Of a stretch of 56,763 nt of DNA, positions 1 to 11,675 are shown in pieces (position 1 is the stretch's first letter; each line of letters starts with the position of its first letter). The stretch spans positions 1-56,763 of the forward strand of contig NZ_POUB01000014.1 of assembly GCF_003236335.1 (NCBI RefSeq), read 5' to 3'. The notes beneath the pieces are model-generated. The model was not told the origin of the DNA, did not search any database, and saw only the letters and a list, made by a program, of their open reading frames with translations. This DNA comes from Micromonospora deserti (GTDB taxonomy: Bacteria; Actinomycetota; Actinomycetes; Mycobacteriales; Micromonosporaceae). The translations under genes and the position numbers were made by a program.

Positions 1-1
1 G

Positions 2-193
2 CCCACCAGCTCGTCGTCGACTCCATTCGCCGGCGGGCGCGCCGGGTCCTTCTTCGCCACCGCGGCAGTATCCACGGCGGTCGTCATGTCGGTCATCGGT
101 GCCTACTCCATGATCAGGAGACACACCGTTCGTTGTACAGACCCCGAATCACCGCAGCTCACGGCTCTACGCAATTGCGCACGAGGTCGTTAG
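2..193 (+). CDS. 3' end of a gene beginning outside the window, possible membrane-anchored tail
   Basis: Frame 2 is open from the window edge to a TAG at 191-193. The translation has a Thr/Ser/Pro/Gly-rich stretch, then a hydrophobic Ala/Val-rich segment (about residues 17-36) and a short Arg-rich tail. That order resembles a C-terminal membrane anchor with a positive cytoplasmic end. The stop codon sits in the first bases of a strong terminator, which fits a real gene end. Only about 63 residues are visible, so no function can be given, and frame 1 is also open here for a similar length. Confidence 0.35.
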   Translation, partial: PTSSSSTPFAGGRAGSFFATAAVSTAVVMSVIGAYSMIRRHTVRCTDPESPQLTALRNCARGR

Positions 194-229
194 TGGGAGC
201 CTGCTGCCGACGGCAGCAGGCTCCCACTA
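191..229. terminator. Perfect 19-bp hairpin, bidirectional terminator
   Basis: The arm TAGTGGGAGCCTGCTGCCG (191-209) is followed by a single A and then its exact reverse complement (211-229). The hairpin lies between the 3' end of the partial upstream gene (+) and the 3' end of the alpha-galactosidase gene (-), so it can serve both. The TAG stop of the upstream frame forms the first base pairs of the stem. Confidence 0.8.
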
Positions 230-275
230 AATAGACGCCGGCAATTTCGTGTCCGCCGGGCACTGTGGGTAGCGC

Positions 276-1919
276 TCAGATGCGGGTCCATCGCTGGTTC
301 GCGGCACCGGAGCAGGTCCACAGGATGATGGGTGAGTTGTTGGCGGTGGCGGCCTGGTTGACGTCGATGCACTTGCCGGACTGGACTCCGCGGATGGTGC
401 CGTCGGCCTGCATCGTCCACTGCTGGTTGGTGCCCGAGTTGCATGGCCAGAGGATCACCTTGGTGCCGTTCGCGGTTCCCCTCCCCTCGGCGTCGAGGCA
501 CTTGCCGACGATGCGCAGCTGGCCGGAGTCAGCGGTCACGACCTGGGTGAGGCCACCGTTGCAGTCCCAGATGACCGCCTGGGAGCCGTCGTTCGGGGCG
601 CCGCCGAGGATGTCCAGGCAGCGGTTGGATCCGACACCACGCAGGCTGAAGGTGTCGGTCGGGGTCGTGGAGCCGGTCCGCACCCGGTACATGGCCACCC
701 CGTGCGCCGGGACGGTGGCGCTGATCGCGCCGGAGGTGTTGCTGGCCGCGTGCGTCCAGACCTCGAACAGGTTGTAGCCGCTTGCCGCAGGCATACCGAC
801 CTCGGCGGCGGTGGTGGAGATCGTCGCGGTGCTGCCTGACCGGTTCAGCAGGGCGACTGCAACCGAACCGTCGCTGAGCGTCTTGGCCCACACCTCGGTC
901 TCGCCGAAGTCACGGACCCGCTGGGCCTGCCGACCCAGCGAGTCCTGGTTGATGGCCAGCACATCGGGGTCCGTCAGCACGGTGCGTACGTCGGCGGACA
1001 TGGTGGTGATGTCGTTACCGGCGATCAGCGGGGAGGCCATGATGGCCCACATGCTGAAATGCGCCCGGTTCTCGGTCGGGGTGAACGTGCCGCGTACGCC
1101 CACTTCGAGCATGTCGGGGTCGTTCCAGTGCCCCGGGCCGTTCCAGGCGTGGAGCGGGGCCTGCACGTCGAGGATTTCCGTGACGCCCATGAAGCAGTCG
1201 CCGGTGCAGCCGCTGCGCCACTTGTCGGTGATGTCCTCGGTGGTTCGCCACATGTCCGCCACCGGGCTCCAGTCATAGGAGGGCCCGGTGTTGGAGTGGG
1301 CACTGTTGGAGTTGATCGAGTAGACGATCGGCCGTCCCGTGGCACGAAGCGCGTCGCGCATCAGCGAGAAGCTGGCGATCTGGTCGTTGAGGGTGCCCCA
1401 GGGCGAGCACCAGTCGTACTTGAGGAAGTCGACACCCCAGGACGCGAACGTGTTCGCGTCCTGCTGCTCGTGGCCGAGTGCGCCGGTGGCGCCGCCGATG
1501 GCGTTGAAGTACTGGGCGCAGGTCTCCTCACGCGGCGCCTGATAGATGCCGAACTTCAGTCCCTTGCTGTGGATGTAGTCACCCAGCGCCTTCATCCCCG
1601 ACGGGAAGCGGGTCGGGTCGGAGCGGAGGTTGCCGGAGGCGTCGCGGGTCGTCGCCTGCCAGCAGTCGTCGACGACGACGTACTCGTAGCCGGCCTCCCG
1701 CATGCCGGAGTTGACCATGGCGTCTGCGGCCGCGCGGATCTTGGTTTCGTTGATGTCGCATCCGAAGGTGTTCCAGCTGTTCCAACCCAGCGGCGGCCGG
1801 AGGGCGGGGCTGCCGGGCGCCGCCGCGGCGGGCGATGCGCAGGCGAGCGTGGCCGCACCTGCCAGGGCGGTGGCAAGAGCGGCGAAGGTGGCCGTCAGGG
1901 GCCGCAGAACTGCTTTCAC
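276..1919 (-). CDS. Secreted GH27 alpha-galactosidase with C-terminal ricin-type lectin domain
   Basis: Predicted to remove terminal alpha-1,6-galactose from galactomannan or raffinose-type sugars outside the cell. A Sec signal peptide ends near residues 29-34. The catalytic barrel opens with PPLGWNSWNTFGC, as is usual for GH27. The nucleophile is Asp169 in FLKYDW and the acid/base is Asp269 in WNDPDM. After the beta-sandwich domain, a beta-trefoil (about residues 425-547) carries CLD and Q-x-W repeats of CBM13/ricin type. The start is GTG at 1919, preceded by AGGCAGG at suitable spacing. It lies just downstream of, and in the same direction as, a broken gene with a matching lectin tail. No frame damage is visible. 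Family assignment is strong; the preferred substrate is inferred. Confidence 0.93.
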   Translation of the reverse strand: MKAVLRPLTATFAALATALAGAATLACASPAAAAPGSPALRPPLGWNSWNTFGCDINETKIRAAADAMVNSGMREAGYEYVVVDDCWQATTRDASGNLRSDPTRFPSGMKALGDYIHSKGLKFGIYQAPREETCAQYFNAIGGATGALGHEQQDANTFASWGVDFLKYDWCSPWGTLNDQIASFSLMRDALRATGRPIVYSINSNSAHSNTGPSYDWSPVADMWRTTEDITDKWRSGCTGDCFMGVTEILDVQAPLHAWNGPGHWNDPDMLEVGVRGTFTPTENRAHFSMWAIMASPLIAGNDITTMSADVRTVLTDPDVLAINQDSLGRQAQRVRDFGETEVWAKTLSDGSVAVALLNRSGSTATISTTAAEVGMPAASGYNLFEVWTHAASNTSGAISATVPAHGVAMYRVRTGSTTPTDTFSLRGVGSNRCLDILGGAPNDGSQAVIWDCNGGLTQVVTADSGQLRIVGKCLDAEGRGTANGTKVILWPCNSGTNQQWTMQADGTIRGVQSGKCIDVNQAATANNSPIILWTCSGAANQRWTRI

Positions 1920-1963
1920 AAATACCTGCCTTTTCGGGGGTGAGGACGGATCAGCTTGAATGG

Positions 1964-2163
1964 TTAGTTACGGGTCCACTGCTGGTTGGTCTGGCCGATG
2001 CAGGCCCAGATGATGACCCTGGTGCCGTTGGTGGTGCCGGCCTTCTCGGCGTCGAGGCACTTGGTGCTTTAGGTCGGCCGGTGCGGCGGGAGTGGCGGGG
2101 TTGGTGACGACAACCGCGCCGAGCGCCGCGGTCAGCGCCAGCGCCTGTACGGCGAAGGCGCTA
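1964..2163 (-). pseudogene. Internally deleted secreted ricin-lectin protein: signal peptide joined to lectin tail
   Basis: On the minus strand, 2163-2070 encodes a signal-peptide-like segment (RSAFAVQALALTAALG...ending near AAPADL) with no in-frame start codon left. It runs directly into 2068-1964, which encodes the last ~34 residues of a ricin-type beta-trefoil (KCLDAEKAGTTNGT ... NQQWTRN, stop). The two parts are out of frame by one base. The tail closely resembles the lectin repeat of the adjacent GH27 enzyme. The simplest reading is a secreted lectin-tagged hydrolase that lost its whole catalytic body by deletion. Confidence 0.7.
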
Positions 2164-2757
2164 CGCGGTGTCGTGGCTGATGGGCCATCGGGCGGGAAGA
2201 ATCAACAGAATCTAACATTGTTGACCATACGGGTCGCCTTTCTGCCGCGGAGCCGTGCCCATCGGCGCCGCGGATGCTGGTGGAGGTTGACGAGCGCAGT
2301 CATGTCCCAGATGGCCGGTCCCCCCGTTGACAGGCGTAAACATGTCAGCCATGTTGCCGCCGTGTCGCCGAACAGTGTTGACGGTCACCGCGGCGTCGTC
2401 AAGAGGCGATCCCCGCCACTCGCGCTTATCCGCACCTGTTCGAACACGTCCGCACAGCTAGTGCCGGGTTGCGCGGCGGAACCAGCAATCTCCACCCCAG
2501 AGGGCTACGACACCGCCGCCGCGCCGACGAGCGCGGCCGTCGCGATCTGGCCGAGCCGGGACCGGCCAAGTGTCCACGAGGGACCGGCGATGAGTGCGAG
2601 CTCGGCCAGCTGGGCCAGCTCTAACTGGGATCGTTCCCGCTACTTATTGCTGCTTTCGTGGGTCTGGTCGGCGAGGCGTCGGCAGGGTCGAATGATCACC
2701 ACTGCGGCCAGGTTCGCCCGATTGATGCCGATGCAAGATGCCCTGCTTTGATCCGCA
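2164..2757. other. No recognisable gene; leftover upstream region of the deleted lectin gene
   Basis: No open frame here looks like a protein by composition. The one structure noted is the inverted repeat AACATG-TCAGC-CATGTT (2339-2355), about 180 bases upstream of the broken signal peptide. It could be an old operator of the lost gene, but the support is only the symmetry. Confidence 0.3.
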
Positions 2758-3569
2758 GATCGTGTCTGGTTCACGAAAGTTCGGGAATCGTCGGGCCCAA
2801 CCGCAATCCACCCCGTGGTCCACAGTAGACGAGATCTTCAACGCGATCCTCTGCGTCAACCGTACCGGCATCGCCTGGCGCTACCTGCCCCACGACTTCC
2901 CGCCCTGGCAGACCGTCTACGGCTACTTCACCGCCTGGACAGGCGACGACATCTTCACCCAGCTCAACTACGACCTCACCGGCCTGGCCCGCGCCAAGGC
3001 CGGACGCGCCCCGCAGCCGTCGGCCTGCGTCATCGACACCCAGAGCGTGAAGACCTCCACCAACGCACCACTGGCCAGCCAGGGCATCGACGCGGGCAAG
3101 AAGATCGTCGGACGCAAACGCGGCATCGTCACCGACACCTCGGCCTGCTTCTCGCCGTCATCGTCACCGCCGCCAGCGCCAGCGACAACACCATCGGCAT
3201 CAACCTCCTCAACCAGGCCAAGACCACCCACCCCGCCCTGGCCAAGACCTGGGTCGACGCCGGCTTCAAAACAAGGTCATCGAACACGGCGCCATCCTCG
3301 GGCATCGACGTCGAAGTCGTCACCAAAGACCCGCACATCAAAGGGTTCTCCGTGGTCAAACGCCGATGGGTCATCGAACGCACCCTCGGCTGGATCATGC
3401 TGCACCGGCGCCTGGCCCGTGACTACGAAGCCCTACCCGACAACTCCGCCAGCATGATCCACATCGCGATGATCGACAACCTCACCAAACGTCACCAACG
3501 AAACCACCCCAACCTGGCGAGACGACTGAAGATCGCATCACTTGCAAAATTCGTGAATCAGACGCCCTC
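2758..3569 (+). mobile_element. Decayed IS5-family insertion sequence with imperfect terminal inverted repeats
   Basis: The left end (2758-2782) reads GATCGTGTCTGGTTCACGAA. The reverse complement of the right end (3569-3545) reads GAGGGCGTCTGATTCACGAA, matching at 16 of the first 20 bases. The ends enclose a broken DDE transposase gene. No convincing target-site duplication is visible. The ~812-bp length is near the lower end for this family and agrees with loss of the transposase N-terminus. It separates the lectin remnant from the GH2 gene. Confidence 0.65.
2815..3564 (+). pseudogene. IS5-family transposase, frameshifted and N-terminally truncated
   Basis: Reading starts in frame 2 with an IS5-type segment (TGIAWRYLPHDFPPW, CVIDTQSVKTS, GRKRGIVTDT) and must pass to frame 1 at about 3148 to continue (LGLLLAVIV ... 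SVVKRRWVIERTLGW ... DNLTKR). A missing C in the codons before LGLL explains the shift. A further pair of compensating one-base changes (near 3272 and 3300) scrambles about ten residues between AGFK and GIDVEVV. The usual first ~40-50 residues are absent. The DDE-type motifs can still be read across frames, but no intact protein can be made. Confidence 0.8.
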
Positions 3570-3731
3570 TAACAGCAGGCCTGGTCGCCCCTGCCACTGT
3601 GACGAGCGTGATCTCCGAGGTCAGGTGCCGAATGGTCGCCCGTCTCGACCCCGGTCAAGATTGAGCAATTCTGATGCATAGCCCCGGACAAGAAGCGGCT
3701 GGACGGGTTCGTCGGCAGCGACGGCAGGCAC

Positions 3732-6779
<3,048 letters not shown>

Positions 6780-6838
6780 TCATGGGCTCCGACCTGAACT
6801 ATCAGCTCCAACCTGAACTCCGGCGCAAGGACTGACGG

Positions 6839-8518
6839 GTGGACCACGAGTACTTCTCTCGCCTGGTGCGTGGCGCGCGGGCCGAGGCCATGGCGCTCAT
6901 TGACGGCCTCGCCGGCGGGATCCCCGCCGGGCTGCCGCATCGGGAGACGATGCGAGCGGTGAAGGCCCTGATCCTGGCGGACGCCACGGCGGCCCCCGGG
7001 ACGCCGGCCTCGGCCGGCGGGCGGCCGGCGGTCGATGCGCTGCTGGCGCACCTGGCTGGCCTGCAGGGCCCGACCGGCCTGTTCGACGGCGACAACCTCG
7101 TCTCCCCTCCGGACAGCGCCTTCACCATCAACGACGTCTGCCTCGTGCTGGAGGTGCTCGACCGGGTCGGGGCCGACACCCGCTGGACGGGCGCCGTGGA
7201 GCGGCTGCGGACGATCGCGGCGCGCTCCGTCGACGCGCTCGTCACCGGCGGGGTGCACACCCCCAACCACCGTTGGGAACTGGCCAGCGCGCTGGCCGGG
7301 CTGCACCACGTGACCGGCGACGACCGCCTCGTTCCCCGCATCGACGAGTGGCTGGCCGAGGGCATCGACGTGGACGCCGACGGGTTCTACTCCGAGCGGA
7401 GCGCCATCTACTCGGCCGTCGTCACCAACCCGTCGCTCGTGACGCTGGCCCGGCTGCTGGCCCGGCCCGAACTGCTCGACCCGGTACGGGCGAACCTGCG
7501 CACCCTGCCGAGTCTGGTCGACGACGACGGGGAGGTGGTGACCGTGCATTCGCGACGCCAGGACCAGCGCGAGACGTTCCACGTGCACGCCTACCTCAGC
7601 CAGTTGCGTCGGTTCGCGGTCACCGACGGCGACGGGCAGTTGGCGCGACTGGCAATGCTGGGTGCGGCGAGCGGGCCGCCGGAGCCTTCCCGGCACCTGG
7701 CGGAGGCGCTGGTGGACCCGGTGCTGACCGAGCTGCTGCCAGCGCCCGTACCGGCCCGCGAGGGAGGGACCTTCTGGCCCACGGTTGGACTGTTGCGGCG
7801 ACGTGCCGGCGTGACCACGACCACCGTGTTCGGCGGTGCGGACACCCGCGCGACCGGACGGGTGGCCTCCGGTCTGGCCAACAGCGCCACGGTGCTGCAG
7901 GTCCGCCACGGTGCGGCCCGACTGTGCGCGCTGCGCATCTCCCCGCAGTTCTTCGCCACCGGCGCTTTCCGGCCCACGGTCATGGACGTCGCCGACGATC
8001 GGGTGCGGCTCACCGAGGAGCGGGTCAGTGGCTACTACCAGCCGCTGCCGTCCGACCACAGGCGGTCGGACGGCGCGTACCCGCTGACCGACGAGGGCCG
8101 GTTCTTCGCTCGGATGGACTTCCCCGCACGGATGCTCTCGCCGCTTCGTCTCACCACGTGCCTGCAGGTCACGCTGACGGACGACGGTGCCGTGCTCGAA
8201 CTCCGGTTTACCGGCCCGCGCACCCGCGTCGCCGTCGAGCTGGTCTTCGGCGGGGGGACGCTGACCGGTGCCGTGCCGCACCCGTCGCTGGCCGGAACGC
8301 AGTGGCTGCGCGGACCCTCGGTGCTGCTGCGCACGGGTTCCCAAGCGATCGAGGTGCAGGTTGACGGGCACGACGAGGAGCTGGCGCCGTCGTTCGACGA
8401 CGGGGAGTTCTTCGCCTACGTGCACGGCGAGGACCGGGTGCCTGGACAACGCGTCCTGCTCGCTGCCTGGAGCGACCGCCCCGTGCGCCTTCTTGTGCGC
8501 GCGCAGGACGGGGCATGA
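6839..8518 (+). CDS. Uncharacterised 559-residue protein, probably an alpha/alpha-toroid plus beta-sandwich carbohydrate enzyme
   Basis: I do not recognise a named family with certainty. The first ~290 residues look all-helical (Ala/Leu-rich repeats, with motifs FTINDVCLVLEVLD, VHTPNHRWELASAL and FYSERSAIYS). The second half is beta-rich, with RFTGPRTRVAVELVFGGG near the end. This fold order is typical of heparinase II/III-like lyases and some alpha/alpha-barrel glycosidases. His, Arg and Glu in NHRWE and Tyr in FYSERS are candidate active-site residues. There is no signal peptide, so it should be cytoplasmic. The start GTG at 6839 has AAGGA at proper spacing. It lies between GH2 and GH51 and is 72 bp ahead of the latter, so a role on the same imported oligosaccharide is likely. 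Confidence 0.75.
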   Translation: MDHEYFSRLVRGARAEAMALIDGLAGGIPAGLPHRETMRAVKALILADATAAPGTPASAGGRPAVDALLAHLAGLQGPTGLFDGDNLVSPPDSAFTINDVCLVLEVLDRVGADTRWTGAVERLRTIAARSVDALVTGGVHTPNHRWELASALAGLHHVTGDDRLVPRIDEWLAEGIDVDADGFYSERSAIYSAVVTNPSLVTLARLLARPELLDPVRANLRTLPSLVDDDGEVVTVHSRRQDQRETFHVHAYLSQLRRFAVTDGDGQLARLAMLGAASGPPEPSRHLAEALVDPVLTELLPAPVPAREGGTFWPTVGLLRRRAGVTTTTVFGGADTRATGRVASGLANSATVLQVRHGAARLCALRISPQFFATGAFRPTVMDVADDRVRLTEERVSGYYQPLPSDHRRSDGAYPLTDEGRFFARMDFPARMLSPLRLTTCLQVTLTDDGAVLELRFTGPRTRVAVELVFGGGTLTGAVPHPSLAGTQWLRGPSVLLRTGSQAIEVQVDGHDEELAPSFDDGEFFAYVHGEDRVPGQRVLLAAWSDRPVRLLVRAQDGA

Positions 8519-8590
8519 GAGCGCCGCCACGACGCACATGTAAGTCAGTTCGAACCACATGACGAAAGCCCAGTCCCCAAGGAGCCCGCC

Positions 8591-10096
8591 ATGGCCCGTG
8601 CGCACCTCACCCTCGATCCGGCCTTCACGATCGGGCCGGTCCGCCGGCGGCTGTTCGGCGGGTTCGTCGAACACCTCGGCCGTCACGTGTACGACGGCAT
8701 CTACGAGCCCGGGCACCCGAGCGCCGGCCCCGACGGCTTCCGGCGGGACGTCATCGAGCTGGTCAAGGAACTCGGCGTGACGACGGTTCGGTACCCGGGC
8801 GGCAACTTCGTGTCCGGCTACAACTGGGAGGACGGCGTGGGCCCGGTCGCCGGGCGCCCCCGCCGGCTCGACCTCGCGTGGCACTCCACCGAGACGAACG
8901 AAATCGGTCTGCACGAGTTCCAGGGGTGGCTCGACCAGGTGGGCAGCGAGCTCATGCTGGCGGTGAACCTCGGCACCCGCGGGCCGAAGGAGGCCATCGA
9001 GCTCCTCGAGTACGCGAACGTCCCGTCCGGTACCGCGCGTACCGAGCAGCGCCGGGCCAACGGCAGGGCGGAGCCGTTCGGAATCAGGATGTGGTGCCTC
9101 GGCAACGAGATGGACGGCCCCTGGCAGCTCGGGCACCGCAACGCCGAGGACTACGGCAAGCTCGCGTCGATGACGGCGAAGGCGATGCGGCAGCTGGACC
9201 CGGGCCTGGAGCTGGTGGTGTGCGGGTCGTCGGGGCGGGACATGCCGACGTTCGGCGAGTGGGAGCGCGTCGTCCTGGAGCACACGTACGAGGATGTCGA
9301 CTACATCTCGTGCCACGCGTACTACCAGGAGCGGGAAGGTGATCTCGCGAGTTTCCTCGCGTCGGGCGTCGACATGGACGCGTTCATCGAGGCGGTCGTG
9401 GCGACCGCCGACCATGTGCGGGCGCTCAAGCGCTCGGACAAGCGCATCGACATCTCGTTCGACGAGTGGAACATCTGGTACCTGCCCAACTGGGAGGAGC
9501 AGGCCCGCACCTTCACGATCGACGACTGGCCGGTGGCGCCGCGCCTGCTCGAGGACGTGTACTCGGTCGCGGACGCCGTGACCCTCGGCGGCCTGCTCAT
9601 CTCGCTCCTCAACCACGCGGACCGGGTCGCGTCGGCGAGCCTCGCGCAGCTCGTCAACGTCATCGCGCCGATCATGACCGAGCCCGGCGGGCCGGCCTGG
9701 CGGCAGACGACGTTCTTCCCGTTCTCGTTGACCTCCCGTACGGCGCAGGGGTCCGCGCTCAAGGTCGCGCTCGACGCCGACGCGACGACCACCGCGAAGT
9801 TCGGTGACGTGCCCGTCGTGGCCGCAGCCGCGACTTTCGACGGTTCGTCGGTGTCGGTGTTCCTGCAGAACCGACACACGACCGAGGCGACCTCAGTGAC
9901 GATCGACATGAGCGCGTTCGGGCCGCTCAGCACGGTCTCGGCCCGGGGGATCTGGGACGAGGACGTCTACGCCGTGAACGACCTGCGCGACACCGAGCGA
10001 GTGGGTCTACGGACGAATGACACCGCGACGCTCTCCGACGGCGTGCTCACGATCGGGCTGCCCCCGGTGTCGTGGACCGCGGTGACGATCGCGTGA
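8591..10096 (+). CDS. abfA: GH51 alpha-L-arabinofuranosidase
   Basis: Releases L-arabinose from arabinan, arabinoxylan or arabinogalactan oligomers inside the cell. The acid/base is Glu173 in WCLGNEMDG and the nucleophile is Glu292 in ISFDEWNIWY. The early motif FGGFVEHLGR and the strand VRYPGGNFVSGYNWEDG are characteristic of GH51, and length (501 residues) is standard. No signal peptide is seen. The start ATG has AAGGAG seven bases upstream. It follows the unknown enzyme gene in the same direction and precedes the sugar transporter, so arabino- or galacto-oligosaccharides are the likely cargo. Confidence 0.95.
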   Translation: MARAHLTLDPAFTIGPVRRRLFGGFVEHLGRHVYDGIYEPGHPSAGPDGFRRDVIELVKELGVTTVRYPGGNFVSGYNWEDGVGPVAGRPRRLDLAWHSTETNEIGLHEFQGWLDQVGSELMLAVNLGTRGPKEAIELLEYANVPSGTARTEQRRANGRAEPFGIRMWCLGNEMDGPWQLGHRNAEDYGKLASMTAKAMRQLDPGLELVVCGSSGRDMPTFGEWERVVLEHTYEDVDYISCHAYYQEREGDLASFLASGVDMDAFIEAVVATADHVRALKRSDKRIDISFDEWNIWYLPNWEEQARTFTIDDWPVAPRLLEDVYSVADAVTLGGLLISLLNHADRVASASLAQLVNVIAPIMTEPGGPAWRQTTFFPFSLTSRTAQGSALKVALDADATTTAKFGDVPVVAAAATFDGSSVSVFLQNRHTTEATSVTIDMSAFGPLSTVSARGIWDEDVYAVNDLRDTERVGLRTNDTATLSDGVLTIGLPPVSWTAVTIA

Positions 10097-10167
10097 CACC
10101 GACCTGTCGCACCCGGCCGAGCTGAGGTGCCACCCGCTCTTGTTACTCCCACATGACGTCGATCGTA

Positions 10168-10177
10168 TGTCAGGACA
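10168..10177. promoter_or_regulatory. TGTC-AG-GACA palindrome, probable GntR/HutC operator
   Basis: TGTCAGGACA, within ATGTCAGGACAAT, matches the 13-base context ATGTCAAGACAAT in front of the GntR gene (14362-14374) at 12 positions. HutC-type regulators bind two-fold symmetric TGTC/GACA-like sites, so this is a good candidate site for the local repressor. Confidence 0.55.
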
Positions 10178-10201
10178 ATAGTGCAACCGCTGAGAGCTGT
10201 A

Positions 10202-10240
10202 TGTCCTGCCATTGACCGGTAAGCGCTTGCCCGTTAACGT
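10202..10240 (+). promoter_or_regulatory. Transporter promoter with embedded GntR half-symmetric site and an AAGCGCTT operator
   Basis: TGTCCTGCCA (10202-10211) is a one-mismatch copy of the TGTC-N2-GACA palindrome. It touches a -35 element TTGACC (10212-10217). The perfect palindrome AAGCGCTT (10221-10228) lies in the 17-bp spacer, and TAACGT (10235-10240) is a weak -10. An AAGCGCTT core is typical of LacI-family operators. A regulator bound here would block RNA polymerase, so this promoter may answer to both the GntR protein and a LacI protein. Confidence 0.55.
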
Positions 10241-10277
10241 CCGTCGCCACCGGGGGCTGATCATCAGGGAGATGAAT

Positions 10278-11573
10278 ATGAACATTTCTACATCGGCCGG
10301 TCGAGGACTACGGCGCTGGCGGTGGCTGTCGCTGGGCGTTGCCATGGCTGTCGCCCTCACGGCCTGCGGCTCGGACTCGGACAGCGGCGGTTCGGGCGCG
10401 AAAAAGATCACCTTCTGGCTGTCGACCTCGGCGCAGCTACAGGGCTACAACGACCTCGCCAAGGAGTTCGAGGCCAAGGAAGGCGTCGCCGTCGAGATCG
10501 TGAACGTCCCCTACGACGGGTACCAGGAGAAGCTGCGGCAGTCCGCGCAGGCCAACTCCCTGCCCGACGTCGCCAGCGTGCCCTCGCTGGACACGATCTG
10601 GATCAACCAGCTCCAGGACCTGAGCGCCACCGCGAACAACGAGACCAACAAGATCCGCAAGGACCTGGTCACGGAGCAGGACGGCAAGGCCCTCGCCATC
10701 CCGTCGGACCTCACGGCGGCCGGCCTGTTCATCAACAAGAGCCTCTTCGACAAGGCCAAGGTCACCTACCCGACCGATCCCGCCCAGACCTGGACCTGGG
10801 ACGAGTTCCTCGCGGCGGCGACGAAGGTCCGCACCGCGACGAGCGCCAAGTACGACCTGGTCTACGACAACTCCCCGGCCCGCATCCGGGCGTTCATCTA
10901 CAACCATGGCGGCAAGGGCTTCCAGCTCGGCCCGGACGGCAGGTACGCCACCCCGGACGCCGCGACCGTGCAGGCGCTGACCAAGTTCAAGTCGCTCAAC
11001 GACGACAAGGTCATGCCGAAGGCGGTCTGGACCTCCGGCGCCGACCCGAACGCCCTGTTCAAGAGCGGCCAGGTCGTCGCCTACTTCTCCGGCGTGTGGC
11101 AGGTCGCCGACTTCGCCGAGGGCATCACCAGCTTCGAGTGGGCCAGCGCGCCGACCCCGGCCCAGCCGGTGCACGCGACCGACATCAACCTCGGCGGCAA
11201 GATGGTCGCGTTCAACAACGGCGACGCCGCGGAGCCGGCCAGGAAGTGGGTCGACTTCATCTTCCAGCGGGACAACTACGCCAAGCTGGCGGCGGCCAAC
11301 GGCTACCTGCCCGTCGAGTCCGGCCTCACCGTGACCTACCCGTTCAAGCAGCAGGCCGCGCAGGACGCGTTCGCGCTCTACAACAAGGAGATCGAGCTCG
11401 CCGACCCGATTTCCTCCTCGGGCCAGGCGGCCGGCACCACGCTCATCCTTGACGGCAAGGCGATCCAGAAGGACCCGACCAAGGATGAGATGGCGAAGTT
11501 CATCAACGGCGAGCAGGACGTGCAGAAGACCGTCGACAACATCGTGAACGGCCTCAACGAACAACTGGGCTGA
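10278..11573 (+). CDS. Sugar ABC transporter substrate-binding lipoprotein (family 1)
   Basis: Captures an oligosaccharide outside the membrane and hands it to the two permeases that follow. A lipoprotein signal peptide ends in LTAC-GS. The mature part begins KKITFWLSTSAQLQGYNDLAKEFEAK, typical of MalE/UgpB-like proteins. Two nearby ATGs are in frame (10272, 10278); AGGGAG at 10266-10271 sits correctly only for 10278. The gene heads a three-gene transporter operon with no ATPase. Actinomycetes often share one MsiK-type ATPase encoded elsewhere, which would fit. Confidence 0.92.
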   Translation: MNISTSAGRGLRRWRWLSLGVAMAVALTACGSDSDSGGSGAKKITFWLSTSAQLQGYNDLAKEFEAKEGVAVEIVNVPYDGYQEKLRQSAQANSLPDVASVPSLDTIWINQLQDLSATANNETNKIRKDLVTEQDGKALAIPSDLTAAGLFINKSLFDKAKVTYPTDPAQTWTWDEFLAAATKVRTATSAKYDLVYDNSPARIRAFIYNHGGKGFQLGPDGRYATPDAATVQALTKFKSLNDDKVMPKAVWTSGADPNALFKSGQVVAYFSGVWQVADFAEGITSFEWASAPTPAQPVHATDINLGGKMVAFNNGDAAEPARKWVDFIFQRDNYAKLAAANGYLPVESGLTVTYPFKQQAAQDAFALYNKEIELADPISSSGQAAGTTLILDGKAIQKDPTKDEMAKFINGEQDVQKTVDNIVNGLNEQLG

Positions 11574-11590
11574 CGCCTGATCGCGGGACC

Positions 11591-11614
11591 CGCCGGCATC
11601 GTTCGGTGCCGGCG
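11591..11614 (+). terminator. Hairpin between binding-protein and permease genes
   Basis: CGCCGGCA (11591-11598) and TGCCGGCG (11607-11614) form an 8-bp perfect stem with an 8-base loop. It lies 18 bases after the binding-protein stop. Such hairpins between binding-protein and permease genes commonly protect the upstream message or partly terminate, giving more binding protein than permease. Confidence 0.5.
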
Positions 11615-11675
11615 TCACCGCACGTCGGAAGAGCTGGTCGGACTTCGCGCGAGCGCTCAGTCAAAGGAGAGCACC

